From: JAJFUI01 sp963754135
Lineage (GTDB): Bacteria > Planctomycetota > Planctomycetia > Pirellulales > Thermoguttaceae
Assembly (NCBI GenBank): GCA_963754135.1
Contig: CAVWEY010000002.1
Span: forward strand, 930,001 to 994,000
Direction of reading: 5' to 3'
DNA: 64,000 bases
Position numbers and translations under genes: made by a program
Shown here: piece after piece, positions 17,364-24,587 of the stretch
Layout: each line of letters starts with the position of its first letter
How positions within the stretch are numbered: position 1 is the stretch's first letter
The notes under the pieces: generated by a model
The model's input: the letters and a program-made list of their open reading frames with translations, nothing else
What the model was told of the DNA's origin: nothing
Databases searched by the model: none

Positions 17364-17487
17364 GTTCCCCTTCGGGGGCTTGCAAGACTGTGCCTTCGGG
17401 CACAGCAGGCAACGGCCGATGCGATTGCAAGCTGGCCGTTGCCTTGATCGGAAGGCCCTGGAAAGTCCAGGGCCTTGTGCTTTTCTT
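17364..17487 (+). ncRNA. Candidate structured small RNA with four hairpins and a pseudoknot
   Basis: About 124 bases. Hairpin 1 is CCCC-TTCG-GGGG (17367-17378). Hairpin 2 is CTGTGCC-TTCG-GGCACAG (17388-17405). Hairpin 3 has a perfect 10-bp stem (17408-17417 with 17434-17443) and a 16-base loop. Hairpin 4 has a perfect 11-bp stem (17452-17462 with 17466-17476), followed by GTGCTTTTCTT as terminator. GCTTGCAA between hairpins 1 and 2 (17378-17385) can pair perfectly with TTGCAAGC in the loop of hairpin 3 (17425-17432). The C(UUCG)G tetraloops exist only on the plus strand, which fixes the direction. No known family is recognised. Confidence 0.65.
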
Positions 17488-17492
17488 GGGCT

Positions 17493-17942
17493 TCACGAGC
17501 ATAGGTACACGATGAAGCGTCGTATCCAAGTGAAGATTCTCCGAAAGGCGACAACAAGCCAGTTACCGTCACCGCTGTTATGAGTGGCCGGGGAATTGGC
17601 GATGTTCAAGCCGGCCACGTTACCGCCCCGTACAGGTCCGTAGAAATTGACGGAGTGGTCGTTGTTAACCATCGTCGTTGGCTCGAAAAGGGGTTGCTCA
17701 TCAACAGACGCGCCGTCCGCGTCGCTTTGATCTGTCCTGCGACCGGCCGCAAACGCCAGAATGTCTTTCCCGAGAACATAAGACCGCCGGCCAATCTTCC
17801 GCACCGGCAGGCCGTGCCGTCGGGCTTCGCGCAGGGCATACCTGCCCAGCCCCAGCCGCGCCCGGATTTCCGCCAGCGTGTACATGCCGTCGGCGGAAAT
17901 CTCGCCCGAAACCGCGCCGGGCTGTTTCTGTGAACCGCTCAT
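17493..17942 (-). CDS. HTH protein with unusual C-terminal extension
   Basis: 149 residues from the ATG at 17942 (GGAG about 9 bases upstream). The N-terminal half has a MerR/excisionase-type HTH: MYTLAEIRARLGLGRYALRE, VRKIGRRSYVLGKDILAFAA. The rest is unrelated: NNDHSVNFYGPVRGGNVAG and NIANSPATHNSGDGN, then an aromatic/basic amphipathic helix (WLVVAFRRIFTWIRRFIVYL). The end may be membrane-associated. It converges on the small RNA candidate; the iteron-like cluster lies directly upstream. Confidence 0.7.
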   Translation of the reverse strand: MSGSQKQPGAVSGEISADGMYTLAEIRARLGLGRYALREARRHGLPVRKIGRRSYVLGKDILAFAAGRRTDQSDADGASVDEQPLFEPTTMVNNDHSVNFYGPVRGGNVAGLNIANSPATHNSGDGNWLVVAFRRIFTWIRRFIVYLCS

Positions 17943-18013
17943 CGCTCTAACTCCGTTGTGATTTTGCAGGCCGCACCTTGCCGCCTGCACAACGGAAATT
18001 GAACCGGGTAAAC

Positions 18014-18168
18014 GTGAAAGAATGAAACGCGCGCCAATTCATTCACACAAGGGGCGCGGTTCGTTCACAAGAAAGCCCCTGAAAACAAGGGGCATTGCAT
18101 CGGAAAAGGTTTTGATTCGATGCTGGAAAATCGTTGTGAAAGAATTTGATTCTTTCACATTCATTCAC
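18014..18168. repeat. Iteron-like cluster of six GTGAAnGAAY decamers
   Basis: Copies: 18014-18023 (+), 18037-18046 (-), 18059-18068 (-), 18136-18145 (+), 18149-18158 (-), 18159-18168 (-). Copies 4 and 5 form a perfect 10-bp inverted repeat with a 3-base centre. Consensus GTGAAAGAAT or GTGAATGAAT. A GCCCC/GGGGC hairpin lies at 18075-18093. The cluster sits between two HTH-protein genes; operator or replication iterons are both possible. Confidence 0.65.
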
Positions 18169-18776
18169 AACTGCCGATTCTCGGCGGTGTTGTCGCCTTT
18201 GCCCGATTCAGATTTCAGGTGTCGGGCAAGGTCCGCGCTGATACCGTACTTGTCGGCAACCGCGTCAACGTTCAATCCCTTTCGGAAGTCGGCCGCAATC
18301 TTGCTGTTGCGGACTTGAACGTTTGGGTCTTTCTTTCGCCCGCCGCCTCGCTTCGCCGGCGCCTTGGGATCGCCCACAGTCGCCGCTCCCGGATCGGGGC
18401 CGCCGGCCGCCGCCAGGCAATCTGCTAGCGCGTGCAAGCCACGTGCGTACCAAAAACCTTCCTCTTGGGATGTCGCCCGAGGTGATAGCTCGGACGGAAA
18501 ACCGGGCAGCGCAGTCGAGCCCAAACGGAATAGCAGTTCGTACGTTAATCCCGACCACTCCGGTCGAGGAGGATTCTCATATGGGGCCTGGTCGAGGTTT
18601 AGCTTGCGATTCTGATCGGCCGCCCACTGAAGGACGGGCTCTTGTCTTAGCCCGCCGCGGCAGTGGGCCTGCCACAGCAACGCATCAGCCGCGTCTATCT
18701 GCGCGAAGTCGCCTTCGCTGATCTTCGCCGCAATCTGACGGAGTTGGTCGGGGACGCCCGAAATCGAAACGGCCAC
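18165..18776 (-). CDS. Putative DNA-binding protein of the decayed element
   Basis: 203 residues from the GTG at 18776 (AAGGCAGGA upstream). An ATG at 18983 with AGAGG is an alternative, but the added 69 residues are Arg/Pro-rich and unlike protein. The body is VPDQLRQIAAKISEGDFAQI, LTYELLFRLGSTALPGFP, EEGFWYARGLHALADCLAAA. The C-terminus is a basic HTH (SKIAADFRKGLNVDAVADKY, GISADLARHLKS). It may bind the GTGAAnGAAY cluster at its own 3' end; this is inference. Confidence 0.65.
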   Translation of the reverse strand: MAVSISGVPDQLRQIAAKISEGDFAQIDAADALLWQAHCRGGLRQEPVLQWAADQNRKLNLDQAPYENPPRPEWSGLTYELLFRLGSTALPGFPSELSPRATSQEEGFWYARGLHALADCLAAAGGPDPGAATVGDPKAPAKRGGGRKKDPNVQVRNSKIAADFRKGLNVDAVADKYGISADLARHLKSESGKGDNTAENRQL

Positions 18777-19164
18777 GATCCTGCCTTTCGATAGTCGGGC
18801 CGAACCGGGCAGGGGCCACCGAAAGGCGGGTAGAAGGCGGGCCGCCTGCCGGGTTCGCTTGACCGGGGCGTTGCAACGCCGCCGGCCGTCCCGATTTCCC
18901 GGATTGTACAGCCGTGCCGGCCGCGTTGCGAGAGGATCGAAGCAGCCGCGGGGCCTTGGGACGGGAAGCTCCCGCCGCGGCATTTTTGACCTCTGAAAAT
19001 CGAATTGCGTGTGTATAAAACCCCGCCGATCGCCGGTGGCTAACCCGGCCCGGATTGGCCGTTGGAGAACCTACCCCCCATTGTGCCGCCGAGGTCTGTG
19101 GCCGGGACCGGAGTTGCGGTGGCTGGGTGCCGCAGTAGCGGCCGGCGGCGCTGCTGGGCTGACC
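18777..19164. other. Intergenic region, no clear gene
   Basis: 388 bases, GC-rich. An A/T-rich patch near 18985-19020 may hold a promoter for the minus-strand gene. No RNA gene or convincing reading frame was seen. Confidence 0.35.
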
Positions 19165-19425
19165 TCACTCCGCCAGCCGGAACCGCAGGCCACAAGAGCA
19201 GCGTCCCATCGCGCCGAGCTTCTCTCGCGGGACCGTATGCTCCTTGCCACAATCCGGGCAGCGGCAAATGACTGTCAGCTTGGGGTCGGCCTTGGTGGCC
19301 GGCTCTAGGTTCACCTCTCGCGGCTCACTTCCTTTCGCGTAGAGGCTGGCGCCGCCGCCGAAGCGGTGGTCAATCCACACGAATTTCCTGGCCGCAATGC
19401 TGGCAGATTTCTCCCCGCCCATCAA
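19165..19425 (-). CDS. Zinc-ribbon protein, or downstream half of a split gene
   Basis: 86 residues. The C-terminal part ICRCPDCGKEHTVP then MGRCSCGLRFRL has four paired cysteines as in single zinc ribbons. Its first 18 codons overlap, in another frame, the end of the membrane/zinc-ribbon gene at 19370-19603. Either a short independent gene, or the rest of that protein after a one-base shift. Confidence 0.5.
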   Translation of the reverse strand: MMGGEKSASIAARKFVWIDHRFGGGASLYAKGSEPREVNLEPATKADPKLTVICRCPDCGKEHTVPREKLGAMGRCSCGLRFRLAE

Positions 19426-19603
19426 GCCGGCCGCGGCAGCGGGGACACTGGTAGCGGTCGTCGAGGCCCAGAGCTGCGATCAGGCCAACAGGGCCGAAGA
19501 AGAGGCCGAGCAGAAATCCGCCCATAGCCGCGTTTCTCGATCCGCCCGCGAAGGCCCCGGCGATTGCCGACATTATCCACAGGACGACGATGAATCCTTC
19601 CAT
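19370..19603 (-). CDS. Small membrane protein with zinc ribbon
   Basis: 77 residues. Two membrane helices (FIVVLWIMSAIAGAFAGG and AAMGGFLLGLFFGPVGLIAA) are followed by a zinc ribbon (YQCPRCRGRL, ICQHCGQEI). GGAGGA precedes the ATG. The layout matches small planctomycete inner-membrane proteins of unknown role. It starts 17 bases after the end of the upstream membrane-protein gene. Confidence 0.7.
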   Translation of the reverse strand: MEGFIVVLWIMSAIAGAFAGGSRNAAMGGFLLGLFFGPVGLIAALGLDDRYQCPRCRGRLDGRGEICQHCGQEIRVD

Positions 19604-19620
19604 GCCCGATGTTCCTCCCT

Positions 19621-20181
19621 TCACTTCCGGTTCCGCAGGTGCCACTCGCCCTCGGTCACCTCGTCGCCGTACCAGTACCAGCGGTCGTGCGTCTCGAAAT
19701 CCGACCAGGAAAACTCGGTCCAGTGGCCGTGGGGTTTGTTGGTGGTGCTCATAGGCCCTTGCGACGAAAACGGCTCGCCATTCCGGCCGTAGACCGTGAA
19801 ATCGCGCCAGTAGATCGCGCCGCTCCATCGCCACCGGGAATCGTGGTAGACCGTGTGTTTTTGTCCCCTCAGCTCCAAATCGAAGCCATGATACCCCGGT
19901 AGCTGGGTATCCGGTTTCCCCCAATCTTTGCTCTCGATGTTCGTCCACGTCTCTTCATAGCCGTCGAAAGTTCCGAAGAGAAGAAGCGCGGCCGCCGCCA
20001 AAAGGAGGTACGCGACGCGCGGGATATTCCGCTTGACGTAGTTCCGATCGACGGCTTCGCAGAGCAGGAACACGGCGGCACCGAGGGCCGCGTAGTGGAA
20101 GAAGACCCAGCCGCCCGGCTCTTGTCGGAGGCCGGCTGCCCACCAGAGCGCGCAAAGGCGCAGATGGATATCGGCGCCCAC
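19621..20181 (-). CDS. Membrane protein of unknown function
   Basis: 186 residues from GTG. Two hydrophobic segments (GWVFFHYAALGAAVFLLCEA and VAYLLLAAAALLLFGT) are followed by a Trp/Tyr-rich outer domain (HDSRWRWSGAIYWRDFTVYG, HGHWTEFSWSDFETHDRWYW). No Shine-Dalgarno is seen before the GTG, so the start is uncertain. It probably forms an operon with the zinc-ribbon protein. No family recognised. Confidence 0.6.
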   Translation of the reverse strand: MGADIHLRLCALWWAAGLRQEPGGWVFFHYAALGAAVFLLCEAVDRNYVKRNIPRVAYLLLAAAALLLFGTFDGYEETWTNIESKDWGKPDTQLPGYHGFDLELRGQKHTVYHDSRWRWSGAIYWRDFTVYGRNGEPFSSQGPMSTTNKPHGHWTEFSWSDFETHDRWYWYGDEVTEGEWHLRNRK

Positions 20182-20440
20182 ATGGGCCGCCGGCTCGAGC
20201 GGGCGGCGCCGGCCACCACTTCTGCGCCGAACGTGCTTCCGGTTTTTGGCAGGGCTGGTGGCCTGCCGGGCGGCCGCGGTTCATCGGCCAGAGCGCCCAT
20301 TCCCGACCTCCCTTGTGCGTGAGGAATGGCCGTTACCGCCACAATCCTCCCGCGCGGCGGCTGGGAATGCAACCCCCCGCGCCGGCCAATTCCGCCACCT
20401 GCCGGCGGGCGCCGTGGCGGCCCTGGTCGCCGGGTGAGCA

Positions 20441-20620
20441 TCAGGCCGCCGAACCCGCCGCCGCCATGACCGTTGCCACGATGCCCGCCCGCACCGGCTC
20501 GGGCAGGCCGGGCCACGCCGCAACCACGGGCGTCAGGTCGGGGGAAACGGGGCGGATTGTGCGCCAACTGTGCCGGATTCTGTGCCGTGCGGGGTTGGCG
20601 ATTCTTCGCAACGTGTTGGC
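20441..20620 (-). pseudogene. Remnant of element-associated protein tails
   Basis: One frame reads DLTPVVAAWPGLPEPVRAGI and ends ATVMAAGSAA with a stop; another reads RTAQNPAQLAHNPPRF, similar in style to the tail ESAAQNPAQYTSG of the integrase remnant at 16800-17317. Both lie just inside a tRNA-Ile 3' scar. Probably the last trace of a third integration. Confidence 0.4.
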
Positions 20621-20637
20621 GGATTGGCGGTTGTGGA

Positions 20638-20663
20638 ATCCGGTTCGAGTCCCCGTGCGCCCA
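20638..20663 (+). other. Third tRNA-Ile 3' scar (att remnant)
   Basis: TCCGGTTCGAGTCCCCG then TGCGCCCAC repeats the T-loop and acceptor end of tRNA-Ile. No other part of a tRNA is present. Confidence 0.65.
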
Positions 20664-20993
20664 CTGGAAAGGCATTGCGTGACACTGGGTTACCGGTAGG
20701 CGTGCTCGACGGCGCGTTCTCATGCTGGCCATCGTGGCCATGTCCCGTCCGAGCTTGCCGGTGGGGAGTGCAGGCAGTCGGGGCTCGGGTTCTCCGCCCG
20801 CTGCCGATCCCACCATTTCCCCTGAAAAGGGCCAGCTTTTCGCTCCCCACCTCCGGCATACTTGCGGAAGCCGGGTCGCCGTGGGTATGATAAAGGGAAC
20901 GGGTACTTGACCCGGGGGGCCCTCACTTCCGTAAAATGAAAGAGGACAATCCCGGTATTTCACCTTTGGGGGGCCAAATTGGGGAGAACGATC
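20664..20993. other. Intergenic region upstream of the YYAP gene
   Basis: 330 bases with no recognised gene. The end carries the GGGGAG Shine-Dalgarno of the next gene. Confidence 0.35.
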
Positions 20994-21427
20994 ATGTACA
21001 AGCAACTAAGTGTGGTGGCAGTGGCCTTCGCGCTGATCCTGAGTGCTTCGGCGGTGCTCGCTCAGTGCGGCTGCGGATCCGCCGAGACGACCTATGTGCC
21101 CGCGGCGCCGAGCTACTCGTATTATGCGCCGGCGGCGACGTACTACGCGCCGACAACCACGTATTACGCGCCGCCGACGGTGACGTACTACGCACCGACA
21201 ACCACGTATTATGCGCCGGCGCCCTACGCCACGTACTATGCACAACCGTACGCGGCGTACTACGCCCCTGTGCCCTACGCCAGCTACTACGCGCCGGCGC
21301 CGTGCGCGACGTGCGCTGGCCCGGTGGTCGGGTACTACGGCGTGGCGGGGCGGAGCGTGTTCGGGCGCCGCGGCTTTACGTGCCCGGCCAGCCGATACGG
21401 AACGCCTTCCGGGCGCTCACGCCGTAA
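20994..21427 (+). CDS. Secreted Tyr-Ala-Pro repeat protein, one frameshift
   Basis: Starts MYKQLSVVAVAFALILSASA, a signal peptide, then CGCGSAETTYVPAAPS and about ten YYAP-type repeats. The expected family ending is reached only after a one-base shift near 21366: RSVFG, then PRLYVPGQPIRNAFRALTP. Without the shift the frame runs to 21503. Known only as small planctomycete cell-surface proteins of unknown function. Confidence 0.75.
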
Positions 21428-21442
21428 GGGCGGTGTCGGCGG

Positions 21443-21464
21443 GGACGGATTAGGAAATCCGTCC
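21443..21464. terminator. Hairpin after the YYAP gene
   Basis: GGACGGATT/AATCCGTCC, 9-bp perfect stem with a 4-base loop, 15 bases after the stop and between convergent genes. No T run. Confidence 0.45.
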
Positions 21465-21499
21465 TACGCTGTTCGACGCTCGAGCTGTCGTTCGTGCGG

Positions 21500-22109
21500 C
21501 TAGTGCGCCGGCGGGGCCATCATGGGCTGCGGCGGCGGGTTGGCGGGCGCCACGTCGGGCGGCGTGGGATTGGTCGGGCCGGTCACCGGAGCGGGTTGTT
21601 CTACCGGCCGGCGGTACAGCTCCCAACCGTGGTCCGAAGAGCCGAAGGCGTAGACGCCCGGCTCCAATCCGTATCGCGCCTCGCCGAAATCCTGCGCCGC
21701 GGTTGAACTCGACCACCCAGGACCGGTCCTCGACCAGTTTCTGGCTATAGCCTGGCGGAATCGTGTAGACCACGCCGTTGAGCGTGTAGTTCAGAGTCAC
21801 GCCGTTGGCGGCCGGATTGACGATCTTGATCGGCAAGCCGGAGAACGGCGGATTTTCGTAGATCGGGCGCTCGGCATAGTAGTAATGGTTGCGGTAGTAG
21901 GGGTACGGGTACTTCCCATTCCCGTTGTTGTTCCAATTCTTGCCGCTATTGCCACTGTTGCCACTGTTCCCGCTGTTGCCACTGTTCCCGCTGTTGCCGC
22001 TGTTCCCGCTGTTCCCACTGTTGCCGGACGGGTTTTTCGCGGTCGCCTGGCTGGGCCAAAAGGCCGCCACAGCCAACAGAACCGATCCGAAAATGGTGAC
22101 GTATCTCAT
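21500..22109 (-). CDS. Secreted NSG-repeat protein, one frameshift
   Basis: Signal peptide (MRYVTIFGSVLLAVAAFWPS, QATA), an Asn-Ser-Gly tripeptide repeat of about nine units, a Tyr-rich stretch (KYPYPYYRNHYYYAE) and a conserved domain: GLPIKIVNPAANGVTLNYTL, VVYTIPPGYSQKL, DRSWVVEFNRG. After a one-base shift near 21690 it continues GEARYGLEPGVYAFGSSDHG, WELYRRPVEQPAP, to a Pro-rich end. AAGGAG precedes the ATG. Function unknown; it resembles planctomycete surface proteins with a low-complexity linker. Confidence 0.75.
21941..22026. repeat. 9-bp tandem repeat encoding Asn-Ser-Gly
   Basis: About nine copies of a 9-base unit (TTGCCACTG or TTCCCGCTG on the plus strand). Copy number is likely to vary between strains. 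Confidence 0.85.
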
Positions 22110-22296
22110 TGTGTACTCCTTCGTCTACAAAAGGGTAATCGCGCGGTCAACGCGCTGCGCCAAGCCGGCGAACAAATCGTGGCCGCGCAAAACGCATACA
22201 GACGCTACTGAATTGATACGCGGCGGCCAGGGACCGGGCTACCCTCTTTCGAGGCAAGGCATGAAGCGGCAAGATGCCGCTCCTTCAGCACTGCCC

Positions 22297-23097
22297 CTAG
22301 TACGCCTGGGAACGCGATGCGGAACTCACCGTGCTCTTGGCCCGCTCTTCGGCGGCTTGCTGGGCGATGAGCACCAGCCGCTGGGCGCCGAGAAGCTCGA
22401 ATGGCGAGAAGCGGGCGGGATCGGCAAATGGGCCCATCATGCCGCGCTGCAACATCCGGCCCCAGTCCAGGCCGTTGTTGACGTGCCAGGCCGCCGCCTG
22501 CACCATCCGCATGTTGACGTTGCTCGAGGAGATCATGCGGCAAAGCTCGAAGACCTCCGGCTTGTCGGTGATCTGCGAAAGGGGCTTCACCTGGTAGGGG
22601 ATTCGCGCCGACGGGCCGCGCTTGTACCGCTCCAGGCAGACCGAGCGGAGCATCACCCGGCTCAGCCCGCCGGCGGGCACGTCGAGATGGGCCGTCGAGC
22701 CGCCGGGCTGGTAGAGGGTCTCAGGCGGGGCCATCCCCAGGGCCTGCGTCGAACCCGGATTGCCGACCGGCGGGTCCCCAGCCGCCTGGCTGCCGCCGGA
22801 CCGCTGCGCGAGGACCGGAACGCCGCCGAAGGCCTCGGGCAGTTGGACCTGGAGCGGCCGGTCCGTGGCATTGCGGACCATCAGCAAACATTGGTCGGCA
22901 TTCTTGGCGGTCAAGCGGACTTTGATCTGCCCCTTCTCGATGGCCGGGAACAACTCGACCGACTCCGCCTTGACTTCAGGTTGCGGCGTCTTGGTCCGAG
23001 CTTTGCGCGGCTCGGCCGCCAGCAGCATCGCCGGGATCAGCAGGAGAGGAACCCAGACGCCGCAGCGAAACGCCGGCAAACCAAGAACTGTCCTCAT
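22297..23097 (-). CDS. Secreted protein of unknown function
   Basis: 266 residues from the ATG at 23097 (GGGAGGGAGG upstream). Signal peptide (VWVPLLLIPAMLLAAEP), then a basic linker and a beta-like domain (EKGQIKVRLTAKNADQCLLM, RNATDRPLQVQLPEAFGG), LSRVMLRSVCLERYKRGPSA, and a helical end (VNMRMVQAAAWHVNNGLDWG, FELLGAQRLVLIAQQAAEER). A conserved planctomycete secreted type is likely, without assigned function. Confidence 0.65.
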   Translation of the reverse strand: MRTVLGLPAFRCGVWVPLLLIPAMLLAAEPRKARTKTPQPEVKAESVELFPAIEKGQIKVRLTAKNADQCLLMVRNATDRPLQVQLPEAFGGVPVLAQRSGGSQAAGDPPVGNPGSTQALGMAPPETLYQPGGSTAHLDVPAGGLSRVMLRSVCLERYKRGPSARIPYQVKPLSQITDKPEVFELCRMISSSNVNMRMVQAAAWHVNNGLDWGRMLQRGMMGPFADPARFSPFELLGAQRLVLIAQQAAEERAKSTVSSASRSQAY

Positions 23098-23127
23098 CTC
23101 AGCCTCCCTCCCTCTCACCGTAGGACC

Positions 23128-23194
23128 CAATGTAGTCCGCACACGCCGTGTGCGGGAACTGCTGCCGGCACACGGCGTGTGCCGACTACATTGG
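23128..23194. repeat. 27-bp inverted repeat
   Basis: Arms 23128-23154 and 23168-23194 match at 26 of 27 bases. The core CACACGCCGTGTG is itself palindromic. It lies upstream of a secreted-protein gene and is probably a REP-like element. Confidence 0.8.
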
Positions 23195-23250
23195 CGAACG
23201 CCGCCTAACCATCAGCATAACCCGTCGCCTCGAAAAAAGGAAACCACCCT

Positions 23251-23337
23251 CGCGGGAAAGGGGACTAGCTCCGTCGCCCCGATCGGCCCGTGTTGCCGAA
23301 ATGGCCTACGGCGACGGTGCCTGTCCCCTTTCCCGCG
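23251..23337. repeat. REP-like palindrome (GGGGAC family)
   Basis: Outer arms of 15 perfect bases (CGCGGGAAAGGGGAC and its complement) enclose partly paired CCGTCGCC/GGCGACGG. GGGGACaGGCACC-type words are typical of REPs linked to RAYT transposases in many bacteria; no RAYT is present here. Confidence 0.7.
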
Positions 23338-23380
23338 CGGCGTTGCGGCTCTCTCAGTTGGTCAGCAAGTTCACAAATTT

Positions 23381-24575
23381 GGCTCATCCGGCTGAAGCGT
23401 ACCTGGGGGTTGAAAAAGTGTGGACATGCTTATCCCATAAGGGGTTGTGCAAACGACCCTTAACACGGGAGGAGTCAGCATGTCCACGAGTTTGTTGTAC
23501 CACGGATTTGGGATTCGTGGCTATCGGTATGTTCGCACGGAGTACATCGAGGGCGGGGTAGTGTTTACCATCGTTCAAGACCCCAAGACGTGTCGTTGCC
23601 CGGCATGTGGCGGGAGGAGTATCATCCTCAAAGGCGGGGTGACACGGCGATTTCGCGGATTGCCCATCGGCGGCAGGAAGGTGACGTTCGTGTTTCGGGT
23701 GCCCCGCATACGCTGCCACGACTGCAACGTCGTCCGCCAAACGGCCCTCGGGTTTGCCGATCCCCGGCGGACCTACATCCGAAGTTTCGCCCAATACGTC
23801 CTGCATCTGGCACGATTGATGACCATTCAGGACGTCGCCTTGCACTTGGAAGTCAGTTGGGACGTCGTCAAGGAGATCGTCAAGAGCGACCTGCAACGGC
23901 GATTCTCCCATCCCAAGCTCAAGGACCTGCGGCAGATCGCCATCGACGAGATTTTGACGGCCAAGGGCCATCGCTATCTGACCATCGTTTTGGACCTCGA
24001 ACATCGACGCCGTGACCACGCACCTGCCTGATGCCGTCTTGGTATTCGACCGCTTTCACGTCACGAAACTCTTCAACGACAAGCTTTCCGAGTTGCGGCG
24101 GGAGCTGTATCGTTCGACCAAGGACGGCTTGGAGAAAGACGTGCTCAAGGGAACCCGCTGGCTGCTGCTGAAGAAACCGGAGACCCTTGAGGCCTCGCGC
24201 AATGAGCATCAGCGCTTGGAAGAGGCCTTGCGTCTGAACGCCCCATTGGCCACCGCCTACTATCTCAAGGAAGAGTTGGGGGAATTCTGGGAGCAAGACA
24301 GCCAGGAGGAAGCCGAGGCGTTCCTCTTGGATTGGATTCTCCGCGCGGAATCGACCGGCATCCGCATCCTTCACCAATTCGCCCGGACGCTCCGTTTTCA
24401 CGCCCACGGCCTCCTGGCCTACTACGACTACGCCATCTCCACCGGACCGCTGGAGGGCATCAACAACAAGATCAAAACCATGAAACGTCAAGCCTATGGC
24501 TTCCGAGACCACCAGTTCTTCATCCTCAAAATCTACGCTCTCCACGAAGCCAGGTACGCTTTAGTCGGATGAACC
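23381..24575 (+). mobile_element. ISL3-family insertion sequence, internally deleted
   Basis: Terminal inverted repeats 23381-23406 and 24550-24575 match at about 23 of 26 bases (GGcTCATCCG...GCGTACCTGG). The single transposase gene lacks its middle. The element is about 1.2 kb; no clear target duplication was found. Confidence 0.8.
23480..24572 (+). pseudogene. ISL3-type transposase with internal deletion
   Basis: N-terminal half: zinc finger (CRCPACGG, RCHDCNVVRQT), HTH (MTIQDVALHLEVSWDVVKEI), IDEILTAKGHRYLTIVLDLE. It then jumps, in another frame, to TTHLPDAVLVFDRFHVTKLF and ends with GPLEGINNKIKTMKRQAYGF. The segment normally between LDLE and the TTHLPDA block, roughly 45-50 residues, is missing, so the enzyme is probably dead. 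The stop lies inside the right inverted repeat. Confidence 0.85.
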
Positions 24576-24587
24576 GTTTTTTGTCTC

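Larger units (their letters stand above)
16820..20663. mobile_element. Second, decayed tRNA-Ile element
   Basis: Between two tRNA-Ile 3' scars lie a truncated integrase, a structured RNA candidate, two HTH-type proteins flanking a repeat cluster, zinc-ribbon and membrane proteins, and another element-type protein tail. No complete integrase or replication protein is left. It probably represents an older insertion at the same tRNA, pushed away by the newer one. Confidence 0.55.

Noticed and set aside
17364..17487. tmRNA, retron RNA or CRISPR leader as identity of the structured RNA
   Set aside because: No tRNA-like ends or CCA, no tag peptide frame, no reverse transcriptase, and no repeats or cas genes nearby.
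18014..18168. A CRISPR array
   Set aside because: The units are 10 bases, irregularly spaced and in both orientations.
21941..22026. CRISPR or minisatellite outside genes
   Set aside because: The 9-bp units are codons for Asn-Ser-Gly in a secreted protein.
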